Origin: a bacterium
Lineage (GTDB): Bacteria > Chloroflexota > Dormibacteria > UBA8260 > Bog-877
Direction: 5' to 3'
DNA: 10,795 bases
Assembly: GCA_021802115.1 (NCBI GenBank)
Contig: JAKABA010000131.1
Location: 1-10,795, forward strand
This document shows positions 1-6,347 of the stretch, piece after piece. The number at the start of each line of letters is the position of its first letter. Within the stretch, counting starts at the first letter, position 1. Under the pieces are notes generated by a model that was given only the letters and a program-made list of their open reading frames with translations, did no database searches and was not told the DNA's origin. A program made the translations under genes and the position numbers.

Positions 1-653
1 ACGCGCTCGAAGCCCGCCTCCCGCAGCCAGCGCGACACCACCAGCGGCGGAGGAAAGGAAGCGATCGAATCGGTGAGGTACTGGTAGGCTCCCGCCCTCC
101 CCAGGAGGGCCGTGGCGATCCGGGGGATGACGAAACGGTTGTAGAGCCGGTACCAGAATCGCAATGGTCCCGCCACCGTGCTGAACTCGAGAATCACGGC
201 TCTGCCCCCCGGGCGCAGCACCCGCCGCATCTCCTGGAGAGCCACATCTCGGCGGTCGATGTTGCGCAGCCCGAAGGCCATGGTGCAGGCATCGAAGGAG
301 TCGTCGGCGAAGGGCAGCTGGCAGGCATCGCCGACCTGGAATCCCACCCCGGGGACCCTGGTGGTGGCCACCTGGATCATGGCCGCGGTGAGATCCAGCG
401 CCGACACGGACCCCTCGGGACCAACCCTCCGCTTCAAGAGCGCGGAGAGTGCACCGGTCCCGCAGCAGACGTCCAGCGCCCGCCCGCCCCTTCCGATCCT
501 GGCCAACTGCGCGGCGCGGCGGCGCCAGCGCCGATCCTCACCCAGGCTCAAGACCAGGTTGAGCAGGTCATAGCGGTGCGCGATCGCGGCGAACATGGAG
601 CGCACCGCCTCCGGCTCGGGGTGGCCGGCCGTGGGCAGGGGACGCTCCAGCAT
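1..653 (-). CDS. menG: UbiE/MenG demethylmenaquinone C-methyltransferase (C-terminus cut by window edge)
   Basis: Class I SAM-dependent methyltransferase that methylates the ring of (demethyl)menaquinone in the last step of quinone synthesis. The frame is open to the left edge, so 217 codons are visible and about 15-30 residues are probably missing compared with the usual 230-250. Both family signatures are present: YDLLNLVLSLGEDRRW at residues 29-44 and RVLRPGGRAVILEFS at 144-158. Also seen are the SAM motif LDVCCGTG (60-67), FGLRNI (127-132) and YQYLTDSIASFP (190-201). I chose the ATG at 653, preceded by GAAGAAAGGGGG. A GTG at 683 in the same frame would overlap the upstream gene's stop as GTGA and add 10 residues, so it is a real alternative. 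The gene follows the nucleoside phosphorylase on the same strand, at most 26 nt away, and is probably co-transcribed with it. No menaquinone-versus-ubiquinone evidence exists in the window beyond the GC-rich Gram-positive-like character. Confidence 0.93.
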   Translation of the reverse strand, partial: MLERPLPTAGHPEPEAVRSMFAAIAHRYDLLNLVLSLGEDRRWRRRAAQLARIGRGGRALDVCCGTGALSALLKRRVGPEGSVSALDLTAAMIQVATTRVPGVGFQVGDACQLPFADDSFDACTMAFGLRNIDRRDVALQEMRRVLRPGGRAVILEFSTVAGPLRFWYRLYNRFVIPRIATALLGRAGAYQYLTDSIASFPPPLVVSRWLREAGFER

Positions 654-679
654 CCCCCTTTCTTCGACCTGGTCCGCGG

Positions 680-1555
680 TCACAGCTGGGCGGCGGCGCT
701 GGCCTCTCCCCGCTCGACTGGGGCACGCCTGACGGCGCACCCACAGGTGGGCTCCCCAGGCAGCGCCACCAGCGCGTCCAGCGCGACCCTGCCCAGCTCC
801 TCCGCTCCCTCCTGGACGATCGCCCGGAGCAGCTCGAAGTCCCATTCGGGGCGCACGCCTTCCGCGTAATTGAGCACCATCTCGACGGTGGCGAAGCACG
901 CTCCGATCTCCCGGGCCAGGTACACCGCCGGGGTCACCGCCTGTCCGATGATGTCACCCCCGAGCCGGGCCAGGGCCGCCACCTCGGCGGCGGTCTCAAA
1001 CCTCGGCCCCTCGACCGTGGCGTGGACCGCTCGGTTGAAGACCCTGGTCGCCTTCTCGGCCGCAAACCGACGGGAGCGCTGCCAGAGCGCCTCGCGGATG
1101 TCGGGGCAGAACGGCTCCCGCATCGAGACCATCGCCCCGGGCACCAGCTGGCCGCCGATCTGGTGGGTGAAGTCGATGAAGTCGTGCGGAATGATCAGGT
1201 CGCGAGGATGGAAGTGCTGAGTGATGCTGGCGGTGCCGGACTCGGCGACGATCCGCCAGACGCCGGCCTCCTGCAGCACGGAGAACAGCGCCAGGCTCTG
1301 ACGCTCCCGGCCGGCTTCGGGTTGCCCCTCATGGGGCCGGACGAACAGCACGGACCGCACCGCTCCAGCATCATCGCCGATCTCGAATTTGGTGATCGGG
1401 GGCGTGTCCCCGAACCGGGTTGAGAACACCTGCTCGCGGCTGATGACCCGCACCCGCGGATCGCGCTCCGGGGACCCCTGGGTGCCGGTGCCGGAGCCAC
1501 CCAGAATCGCGTAGTCAGCCGTGGGGATCGGGGGCTGGGATGAGGATGAGGCCAT
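680..1555 (-). CDS. MTAP-family purine nucleoside phosphorylase, divergent, predicted 6-oxopurine preference
   Basis: Predicted cytosolic phosphorylase that splits a purine nucleoside into free base and sugar-1-phosphate; 291 residues, the usual MTAP/PNP size. Seen: GGSGTGT phosphate loop (19-25), R73/H75 in the phosphate region, PFCPDIREAL (148-157), VEGPRFETAAE (181-191), DIIG followed by LARE (201-216), and MVLNYAEG (226-233). Classical 5'-methylthioadenosine phosphorylases have DYD at the last site, whose aspartates bind adenine. Here an Asn (N229) sits there, as in relatives that prefer hypoxanthine or guanine. The INYRAN-like and TNMPE-like segments of ordinary MTAP are also changed, so methylthioadenosine is not a safe substrate call. 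The frame is open to an ATG at 1630, but I place the start at 1555 because the extra 25 residues are proline-rich and non-homologous and a TATACT hexamer lies 7 nt upstream of 1555. It is upstream of, and nearly contiguous with, menG. Confidence 0.85.
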   Translation of the reverse strand: MASSSSQPPIPTADYAILGGSGTGTQGSPERDPRVRVISREQVFSTRFGDTPPITKFEIGDDAGAVRSVLFVRPHEGQPEAGRERQSLALFSVLQEAGVWRIVAESGTASITQHFHPRDLIIPHDFIDFTHQIGGQLVPGAMVSMREPFCPDIREALWQRSRRFAAEKATRVFNRAVHATVEGPRFETAAEVAALARLGGDIIGQAVTPAVYLAREIGACFATVEMVLNYAEGVRPEWDFELLRAIVQEGAEELGRVALDALVALPGEPTCGCAVRRAPVERGEASAAAQL

Positions 1556-1562
1556 GGCCTGG

Positions 1563-1568
1563 AGTATA
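1563..1568 (-). promoter_or_regulatory. -10 hexamer TATACT, leaderless start of the nucleoside phosphorylase
   Basis: TATACT matches the TATAAT consensus at 5 of 6 bases and ends 7 nt before the ATG at 1555, so transcription would begin at or next to the start codon. No convincing -35 is seen; a TTGATT lies 23 nt upstream, which is too far. Confidence 0.5.
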
Positions 1569-1675
1569 TGGATGCCTCCGGGTGGTGCCGGAATCAACTC
1601 TGGGCGCGGCGCCGGACGCAGCCCCGGCACGGGTCCGATTGGAAGCCCGGAAGCCCAACCCTCGGAGCGACCAGA

Positions 1676-2695
1676 TCAGGCGGTGCTCAGGTCGAAGTCC
1701 GCCACCACGGGGAAGTGGTCGCTGGCGAGCTTGGCGACCGCTGCCAGAGCGTCGTCCTGGGCCCCCACCCCACAGCTCACCAGCCTGTCCGCGAGATCGG
1801 AGGTGGCGAAGATGTAGTCGATGCGGACGGCGGGCAGATAGGTGGGACAGGTGAAGCTCTCAGAGGTCTCATCAACGCGACGCAGGCAGTCCACATAGCC
1901 GGCGTCGATCATGCTGCGCACCGCCGCCCTCGGCATCAGCGCAGCCACCAGGGCATCCGTCCCCTCCCCGCGTGGCACCATCTCGATCAGAGGGTGGACC
2001 AGCCAGGGCAACCGGGGAATCCCAGCCCTCGCAACCTCCGACACCTCGGCCGCGCTGCGGCCCGGGTCCCGCCACCAGCGCATCGCCCTCACACTGGCGG
2101 GCACCGGGCCCAGGGCCCCCACCTCGTCGAGGACCCCGGTGCGGCGCCACTCCGAGAGCAGACCCAAAAAGTCGGTGGCGTGAATGCCGTCGCCGGGGGC
2201 CATCGAGTTGAAGTCCCCCAAGATCAAGTGGGGGATTACGGGGTTCGCCCGTGCCTGCTCGCGGATGGCGCCGAGTTCGCGCAGCCGGTCCGGCTCAGCC
2301 CGACCCCGCCTCTGGAACGCCGCGGTGAGGTGGACCGTGTGCACCCCGAGGCGGGGAAAGCGGCTGTCGGGGCCGAGCTCCAGCTCCACCTCTATGGAAT
2401 TCCGCGGCCAGGCCTCTGGATGCTGGTGGTTCCGAAAGCGGGCCACCGGAACCCGCGAAAGCAGGCCCTGGTGCCTAAACCTGGGCGCCGGACCGAAGTA
2501 GGGCTGGTAGCCCAGGGCACGGGCCATGGCCTCCATCGGCTCCGGATCCTCGATCTCCTGCAGTGCGAGCACATCGGGATCGAGCGACTCGACCACCTCT
2601 CGGATCGCCGGCCAGCGGTCGCCACCCCCAGCCAGGATGTTGTAGGTGGCAACCCTCAAGCTGTCCCTGGGCCGGACGGCCGACGCAGCTTCCAT
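1676..2695 (-). CDS. Endonuclease/exonuclease/phosphatase (EEP) family hydrolase
   Basis: Metal-dependent phosphodiesterase fold shared by exonuclease III, DNase I and sphingomyelinases; the substrate cannot be read from sequence. With the start used here it has 339 residues. The catalytic landmarks appear in order: ATYNI (Asn19), LQEIE (metal-binding Glu47), HTVHL (119-123), LGDFNS (159-164, with Asp161 and Asn163), RIDYIF (291-296) and SDHFPV (325-330, catalytic Asp-His pair). The GDFNS to RIDYIF distance is about 130 residues and includes a long variable, Trp-rich insertion (about 165-270). There is no signal peptide or membrane segment, so it is probably cytosolic. The frame extends to an ATG at 2740, but the ATG at 2695 is preferred: a TAGAAT hexamer ends 8 nt upstream of it, and homology starts only at residue 13. 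The gene stands alone, divergent from the oxidoreductase at 2776. All catalytic residues are present, so an active enzyme is likely. Confidence 0.87.
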   Translation of the reverse strand: MEAASAVRPRDSLRVATYNILAGGGDRWPAIREVVESLDPDVLALQEIEDPEPMEAMARALGYQPYFGPAPRFRHQGLLSRVPVARFRNHQHPEAWPRNSIEVELELGPDSRFPRLGVHTVHLTAAFQRRGRAEPDRLRELGAIREQARANPVIPHLILGDFNSMAPGDGIHATDFLGLLSEWRRTGVLDEVGALGPVPASVRAMRWWRDPGRSAAEVSEVARAGIPRLPWLVHPLIEMVPRGEGTDALVAALMPRAAVRSMIDAGYVDCLRRVDETSESFTCPTYLPAVRIDYIFATSDLADRLVSCGVGAQDDALAAVAKLASDHFPVVADFDLSTA

Positions 2696-2703
2696 CTCAT
2701 TCG

Positions 2704-2709
2704 ATTCTA
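2704..2709 (-). promoter_or_regulatory. -10 hexamer TAGAAT, leaderless start of the EEP gene
   Basis: TAGAAT matches TATAAT at 5 of 6 bases and ends 8 nt before the ATG at 2695. It is preceded by C, as at three other starts in this window. There is no recognisable -35 at 16-18 nt. It lies inside the longer version of the ORF, which is an argument against the ATG at 2740. Confidence 0.5.
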
Positions 2710-2721
2710 GGATCGCGAGCT

Positions 2722-2734
2722 GCCGGGACCCGGC
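2722..2734. repeat. 13-bp palindrome GCCGGG-A-CCCGGC between divergent genes
   Basis: A perfect 6+1+6 inverted repeat lies in the 80-bp divergent intergenic region, 12 bp upstream of the EEP -10 hexamer and about 30 bp upstream of the -10-like site of the oxidoreductase. A second GCCGGG copy is at 2742-2747. It could be an operator for a dimeric repressor shared by both promoters. In DNA this rich in G+C such short palindromes also arise by chance. Confidence 0.3.
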
Positions 2735-2763
2735 GATCAACGCCGGGCAGGCCCCGTGGTTGC

Positions 2764-2769
2764 CATGAT
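2764..2769 (+). promoter_or_regulatory. Weak extended -10 (TGC-CATGAT) before the LLM oxidoreductase
   Basis: CATGAT matches TATAAT at 4 of 6 bases, is preceded by TG-N (2761-2763) as in extended -10 promoters, and ends 6 nt before the ATG at 2776. The position matches the other leaderless-type starts, but the hexamer lacks the first T. The AGAGG directly abutting the ATG is too close to act as a normal Shine-Dalgarno site. Confidence 0.3.
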
Positions 2770-2775
2770 TAGAGG

Positions 2776-3609
2776 ATGAAGTTCGGGCTCTTCGTGCCGC
2801 CCTTCTTCGGGCTGGCCGATCCCCATCTGATCGCTGAGCTCGCGGCCGAGGCCGAGGGCTCCGGCTGGGACGGCTTCTTCCTGTGGGATCACATGCTGGC
2901 GGGAGAGGGGACTCCCATCGCGGACCCCTGGGTGAGCATGGCGGCCATGGCTGGGATGACCCGCACGATCCACATGGGAACGATGGTCACCCCTCTGAGC
3001 CGACGACGCCCCTGGGTCATGGCCCGCCAGATCGCCACCCTGGATCGACTCTGCGACGGCCGCCTGGTGGTCGGCATAGGCCTCGGCGACGACGGGTGGC
3101 AGGAGTTCAGCTCCTTTGGGGAGGAGACCGACCCCATCCGCCGAGGGGTCGCCCTCGACGAGTCGCTGACAGTGCTCCGGGGGCTGTTGACCGGGAAGCC
3201 GGTCTCGTTTTCGGGGACGACCCACCGGGTGGGTTCGACCGCCTTCCTGCCCCCTGCGCCGGTGCCGTTCTGGGCGGCAGGACGATGGCCGCGGCGCCGC
3301 CCTCTGGCCCGGGCGGCCCGGCTGGAGGGCTTCTTCCCGATCTTCCGCCAGCCCGATCGCGACCGGGCCCCGGCGCAGGCGGACCTGCTCGCGATCCAGG
3401 CGGAGCTTGGCGCGCGCCACGTGCCACCCGGCTACGACCTAGCGGTCACATGGTCCTTCCCGAGGGGAGGCGATCCCACCCCACTCCGGGACGACCTGCG
3501 GCGGGTCGAGGAGGCGGGTGTGACCTGGGCGCTGCACCGCCTGCCACCGCGGCCCCTCCCGGTCGATCTGGTGAGGACGGTGGTGACGGCCGGGCCGCCG
3601 CGGGACTGA
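2776..3609 (+). CDS. LLM-class (luciferase-like) flavin/F420-dependent oxidoreductase
   Basis: Soluble TIM-barrel oxidoreductase of the bacterial luciferase-like superfamily, which uses FMN or reduced F420; the substrate is unknown. It has 277 residues, at the short end of the usual 280-350. Seen: N-terminal beta strand KFGLFVPP (2-9), LAAEAEGSGWDGFFLWDHM (22-40, the typical helix-strand with WDH), a strand with a THMG-like segment IHMGTMVTP (65-73), and the family hallmark TLDRLCDGRLVVGIGLG (88-104). WAAGR followed by AARLEGFFP (166-188) corresponds to the usual cofactor-phosphate segment. The ATG at 2776 is the only sensible start, since the first strand begins immediately. It is a single-gene unit, divergent from the EEP gene, with a 191-bp gap downstream. 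The choice between F420 and FMN is a family-based guess. No F420-biosynthesis gene is in the window. Confidence 0.88.
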   Translation: MKFGLFVPPFFGLADPHLIAELAAEAEGSGWDGFFLWDHMLAGEGTPIADPWVSMAAMAGMTRTIHMGTMVTPLSRRRPWVMARQIATLDRLCDGRLVVGIGLGDDGWQEFSSFGEETDPIRRGVALDESLTVLRGLLTGKPVSFSGTTHRVGSTAFLPPAPVPFWAAGRWPRRRPLARAARLEGFFPIFRQPDRDRAPAQADLLAIQAELGARHVPPGYDLAVTWSFPRGGDPTPLRDDLRRVEEAGVTWALHRLPPRPLPVDLVRTVVTAGPPRD

Positions 3610-3686
3610 GCCCCGCCCGCCGAGCCGCAGGAGCGATCCCTCGGCTGGGGCCTCGACGCCGGCTGGGTGTTCCGTCCCAGGCCTCT

Positions 3687-3702
3687 TCCGGCGTGAGCCG
3701 GA
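3687..3702 (+). terminator. Hairpin TCCGGC-GTGA-GCCGGA after the LLM gene
   Basis: A perfect 6-bp G+C-rich stem closed by a GUGA (GNRA-class) tetraloop lies 78 bp after the LLM stop and about 100 bp before the next start. No T tract follows, so it is not a classical intrinsic terminator. It could be a U-less terminator, an RNA-stabilising 3' hairpin, or chance. A second weaker stem, GCCGAG/CTCGGC, lies closer to the stop codon at about 3619-3645. Confidence 0.3.
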
Positions 3703-3788
3703 CCTCCGTGCGGCCACCCTCAGACCGAGGCTGGGCGACCCCGGAGTACTTCCATGCCCAGAACTCCCAATCCCGGGCCGAGGGAGAC

Positions 3789-3794
3789 TAAACT
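3789..3794 (+). promoter_or_regulatory. -10 hexamer TAAACT, leaderless start of the membrane protein gene
   Basis: TAAACT matches TATAAT at 4 of 6 bases, including the key TA...T positions, and ends 6 nt before the GTG at 3801. It is preceded by C. There is no Shine-Dalgarno in the 6-nt gap and no clear -35 box. Confidence 0.45.
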
Positions 3795-3800
3795 CGTCCC

Positions 3801-4430
3801 GTGGCCACGAGCTCCGCACCAAGACCAGCTGTCCAAGTCAGGCCCGGCGGGTTGGCGGTCACGGTCGGGCGGAGCTGGCGGGTGATCTCCGCCCACGGCC
3901 CGGCGGCGCTGGCGTGGGCGGTGGTGGTCGGGGCGGGGACAGCGCTGGCGCTGCTCGCCTTCAGTGCCCAGGCGCACTACACCGCGCAGTACGACCTCGG
4001 GGCGACCCTCAACGGGTGGCAGAACCTGCTGCGCCAAGGCGACCCGTGGGAGGCGACCCTGCCCGCGATGGGGGCAGGCCTGTTGGCCCTGATCGGCTGG
4101 CGCCGGCTGCTGAACGCCACCCCCGAACCGACCATCGGGCTGCCGGGCATGGACCCGGGTTCACCCTTCGCGCTGCGTTCCAGCCTGCGGCGCGAGCGCC
4201 GGCTGATGCTCCTGCTGGTCCGGGTCGTGTTCGCGGTGGTGCTCATCGCGACCGTGCGCCTACCGGTCTACCTGGGCCTGGCGCTGAACGGATCCGCATT
4301 GGCCCGCGTGACCCTGCCCGGGGTGATCGTGCAAACCGTGGTGTGGATCGCCTGCGGCGGGTGCTTCTGGCTGTGGCGGGCGCGCTACCTCACGACCCTC
4401 GAAGGGTGGGGGATCACCGGTGAGCGCTGA
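3801..4430 (+). CDS. Four-helix integral membrane protein of unknown function
   Basis: 209 residues starting with GTG. I do not recognise the family. Hydrophobic segments lie at about 35-56, 86-101 (weaker), 136-160 and 171-192. They are separated by a short aromatic/polar loop (57-85, with AHYTAQYDLGATLNGWQN) and a basic stretch RSSLRRERR (126-134) just before the third helix, which is probably cytosolic by the positive-inside rule. No signal peptidase site, catalytic motif or transporter signature is visible. The start is fixed by the TAAACT hexamer 6 nt upstream. Its last 11 bp overlap the glutaredoxin-like gene, which implies coupled translation and perhaps a shared redox or membrane role. 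Start confidence is good; functional confidence is nil. Confidence 0.75.
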   Translation: MATSSAPRPAVQVRPGGLAVTVGRSWRVISAHGPAALAWAVVVGAGTALALLAFSAQAHYTAQYDLGATLNGWQNLLRQGDPWEATLPAMGAGLLALIGWRRLLNATPEPTIGLPGMDPGSPFALRSSLRRERRLMLLLVRVVFAVVLIATVRLPVYLGLALNGSALARVTLPGVIVQTVVWIACGGCFWLWRARYLTTLEGWGITGER

Positions 4431-4686
4431 GCCGCTCCAGCTCATGACCAGACGGGGATGCCACCTCTGTGAGCTGGTCCGAGAACCGGTGGCTCACGGG
4501 GCGGATGAGCTGGGGCTTGCGCTTCTCGAATACGACGTCGACGAGCAGGAGGAGCTGCGGCGGCTCTACGGAAGTCGGGTCCCGGTCCTGCTGAGTGGCG
4601 GCGTGGTCCTGGGCGAGGGTCGGTTCGATCCGGAGGCCGCGCTCGAAGCGCTGCGTCCAGCGTCACCACAATTGACGGATCGGTGA
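4420..4686 (+). CDS. Glutaredoxin-family protein, DUF836-like, CHLC motif
   Basis: 88-residue thioredoxin-fold protein. Seen: a first beta strand followed by TRRGCHLCELV (10-20), where CHLC (14-17) is the redox CxxC pair; EYDVDEQEELRRLYGSRVPVLL (37-58) with the cis-proline of SRVPVL (Pro55); and the closing strand-helix GEGRFDPEAALEALR (65-79). This is the compact DUF836/glutaredoxin-like arrangement, typically 75-90 residues. It probably acts in cytosolic thiol-disulfide exchange, but physiological partners are unknown. The GTG start at 4420 lies inside the upstream membrane-protein gene (11-bp overlap), with GGGTGGGGG a few bases upstream as a possible ribosome site. The overlap makes a two-gene operon very likely. 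Forty-two bp follow before the next gene, which has its own promoter hexamer. Confidence 0.85.
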   Translation: MSAEPLQLMTRRGCHLCELVREPVAHGADELGLALLEYDVDEQEELRRLYGSRVPVLLSGGVVLGEGRFDPEAALEALRPASPQLTDR

Positions 4687-4715
4687 AGCCCGGCTCCAGA
4701 GCGCCAACCGGAAAC

Positions 4716-4721
4716 TAGACT
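4716..4721 (+). promoter_or_regulatory. -10 hexamer TAGACT, leaderless start of the glycosyltransferase fusion
   Basis: TAGACT ends 7 nt before the ATG at 4729 and is preceded by C. The interval GCGCTGC has no Shine-Dalgarno character. There is no -35 at the normal spacing. Confidence 0.5.
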
Positions 4722-4728
4722 GCGCTGC

Positions 4729-6273
4729 ATGCCTCGCCGATCCGCGACCCCGGCCGCGGCCCCGCTCGAACTGTCGGTGGTGGTGCCGACCCGCAATGAG
4801 GCCGCCAACATTCCGCTGCTGCTGCAGCGGCTGCGACGCTCCCTGGCCGAGGTGGCCTACGAGGTCGTCTTCATCGACGACAGCGACGATCTGACGCCTC
4901 GGATCCTGCGCGATCTCGCCGGCGCGGATCGGCGAGTGCGCTACCTGCACCGGCACCCTGGAGCCCGATCGGGAGGACTCTCCACCGCGGTCGTCGCGGG
5001 CATGGGCATGGCCCGGGGTCGACTGGTGTGCGTGATGGACGGCGACCTGCAGCACCCCCCTGAGGTCATCCCCGCCCTGCTTGAGGCTGAGCGGGCCGGC
5101 GCCGACGTCGTGGTCGCCAGCCGGTACATGCCGGGGGGAAGCCGCCGCGGCCTGGGCGGGGGCTTCAGGAAGCTGGTCTCCAGGGGCGCCACCCTGCTGG
5201 CCCGGGCCCTCTTCACCGAGGCGAGGTCCAGCAGCGATCCCCTGGCCGGGTTCTTCCTGTGCCGTGCCGCCCTCTTTCAGGGGCTCCAGTTCCGCCCGGT
5301 GGGCTTCAAGATCCTGCTGGAGTTACTGGTCTGCTCCGAGGGTGCCCGGGTCGTGGACGTGCCCCTGGAGTTCCAGGCCCGGGGCGCCGGGGAGAGCAAG
5401 GCGACGGCGGCCCAGGGACTGCTCTATCTGCGCCACCTCTGGTCGCTGTTCCGGGACGTGCCCGGCAGCGCTCGCCGCTGGAAGTTCGGCGCCATCGGGA
5501 TCGCCGGACTGTTCATCTTCCTGGCCCTGCTGGCGCTGGGCGGACCCGGACTGGGCTGGCCGGCCCTGGGCGCCTGGGGCCTGGCATTCACGATCTCATT
5601 CGTCTGGAACGTCGCCCTCAACTGGAGGGTCACCCTCGCCGACGCCCGGCGGGAACGATACCCCCTCATGCGCAGATATCTGGTCTCGGCGCTGGTCGCC
5701 GGAGCGACCCAGCTGCTGGTGTTCCTGGCGCTGCTCAGCTCCAACCTGCCCCTGATCGTGGACGGGCTGCTGGGGGCAGTGGCGGGGATGGCGGTGAATG
5801 CAACTTTGAACTACCGGATGATTCGAACCCGGCGCCGGGCGGCCGCCGCCCCGATCGGGCTCGAGCCCCTGGTCAACCGCGTGATCCGAGCCGGACGGGC
5901 CCAGTCGGCAGCGGTCCTCGACCACGAGTTCAAGCCGGTTCTGGTGACCTCCGGCGGGGAGTACCGCGCGAGTTCGCAGGTGAAGAACCTCTGCCGCCGG
6001 GTGGACGCGACCGGGACTCCGGGACTGCTGACGGAGCCGCTGGCAAGGCGCCCTCAACCGCGCTCGAGCGTCGAGGTTGCCTCGGTGATGGTCTTTCCGC
6101 TGGAGACCGCGACGCCAACCCGGCTCAAGTTGGTCCTGCTGCGCCGCAGTCCCACGGCCTTCACCGGTGCCGACATGGAGGCCGTGATGCGCCAGCTGCG
6201 GCGGGCGGGCGATCCCCTCAACCCGCCAGTTCCCGCCGCCGAGGCGGTGGTCCGAGCCCGGGTCGCGCGCTGA
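4729..6273 (+). CDS. Fusion: GT2 glycosyltransferase (DPM1-like) + GtrA-like membrane domain + C-terminal GAF-like domain
   Basis: 514 residues in three parts. Residues 14-245 are a family-2 glycosyltransferase like dolichol/polyprenyl-phosphate mannosyltransferases: LSVVVPTRNEAANI (15-28), IDDSDD (49-54), CVMDGDLQHPPE (101-112, with the D-x-D metal/sugar-nucleotide site) and VVASRYMPGG (128-137). Residues 252-370 are a GtrA-like four-helix domain: FGAIGIAGLFIFLALLAL, then FVWNVALNWRVTL (291-303), a third helix near 318-336 and LLGAVAGMAVNATLNYRMIR (347-366), the usual GtrA ending. Such two-part proteins transfer sugar to a lipid carrier at the membrane. Residues about 380-495 look like a GAF sensor domain: AAVLDHEFKPVLV (394-406), VEVASVMVFPL (448-458), and LKLVLLRRSPTAFTGADMEA (466-485), which resembles the typical GAF end strand plus FT-x-x-D helix. 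The GAF call is by eye. The ATG start is supported by TAGACT 7 nt upstream. The gene is alone, with no sugar-nucleotide gene nearby. Confidence 0.88.
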   Translation: MPRRSATPAAAPLELSVVVPTRNEAANIPLLLQRLRRSLAEVAYEVVFIDDSDDLTPRILRDLAGADRRVRYLHRHPGARSGGLSTAVVAGMGMARGRLVCVMDGDLQHPPEVIPALLEAERAGADVVVASRYMPGGSRRGLGGGFRKLVSRGATLLARALFTEARSSSDPLAGFFLCRAALFQGLQFRPVGFKILLELLVCSEGARVVDVPLEFQARGAGESKATAAQGLLYLRHLWSLFRDVPGSARRWKFGAIGIAGLFIFLALLALGGPGLGWPALGAWGLAFTISFVWNVALNWRVTLADARRERYPLMRRYLVSALVAGATQLLVFLALLSSNLPLIVDGLLGAVAGMAVNATLNYRMIRTRRRAAAAPIGLEPLVNRVIRAGRAQSAAVLDHEFKPVLVTSGGEYRASSQVKNLCRRVDATGTPGLLTEPLARRPQPRSSVEVASVMVFPLETATPTRLKLVLLRRSPTAFTGADMEAVMRQLRRAGDPLNPPVPAAEAVVRARVAR

Positions 6274-6281
6274 GCGGCCGG

Positions 6282-6308
6282 CCTCCCCCTGAGCGCAAGC
6301 GGGGAAGG
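6282..6308 (+). terminator. Imperfect G+C hairpin after the glycosyltransferase fusion
   Basis: CCTCCCC (6282-6288) can pair with GGGGAAGG (6301-6308) with one bulge, leaving a 12-nt loop, 8 bp after the stop codon. No T tract follows. The location suits a terminator, but the stem is imperfect. Confidence 0.25.
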
Positions 6309-6335
6309 AACCGCAGCTTGGCGCTCCGCATCAGC

Positions 6336-6341
6336 TAACTT
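6336..6341 (+). promoter_or_regulatory. -10 hexamer TAACTT upstream of the transporter leader
   Basis: TAACTT fits TANNNT, is preceded by C, and ends 6 nt before an ATG at 6348. That is the same geometry as the other starts here. That ATG is not in frame with the transporter (see the mini-ORF), which is what makes the site notable. Confidence 0.35.
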
Positions 6342-6347
6342 GAGACG

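Noticed and set aside
1556..1630. N-terminal extension of the nucleoside phosphorylase to the ATG at 1630
   Set aside because: The extra residues are proline-rich and non-homologous, and the TATACT promoter hexamer would lie inside the gene.
1568..2710. A 380-codon plus-strand frame opposite the EEP gene
   Set aside because: It is rich in Pro, Gly, His and Arg with no motif, whereas the minus strand encodes every EEP catalytic motif. Long antisense frames are expected in G+C-rich DNA.
2883..3791. A 302-codon frame overlapping the LLM gene and the gap behind it
   Set aside because: No homology by eye and composition typical of a shifted frame. The LLM hallmark TLDRLCDGRLVVGIGLG is in the other frame.
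3610..3800. Possible small gene or RNA in the 191-bp gap after the LLM gene
   Set aside because: Only short hairpins and three GGCTGGG repeats are seen. There is no start with ribosome site or -10 geometry other than the one for 3801, and no tRNA or riboswitch fold.
5259..6338. A 359-codon plus-strand frame in another phase over the glycosyltransferase fusion
   Set aside because: Pro/Gly/Arg-rich low-complexity translation. The GtrA helices and the GAF-like ending are in the frame starting at 4729, which continues uninterrupted to 6273.
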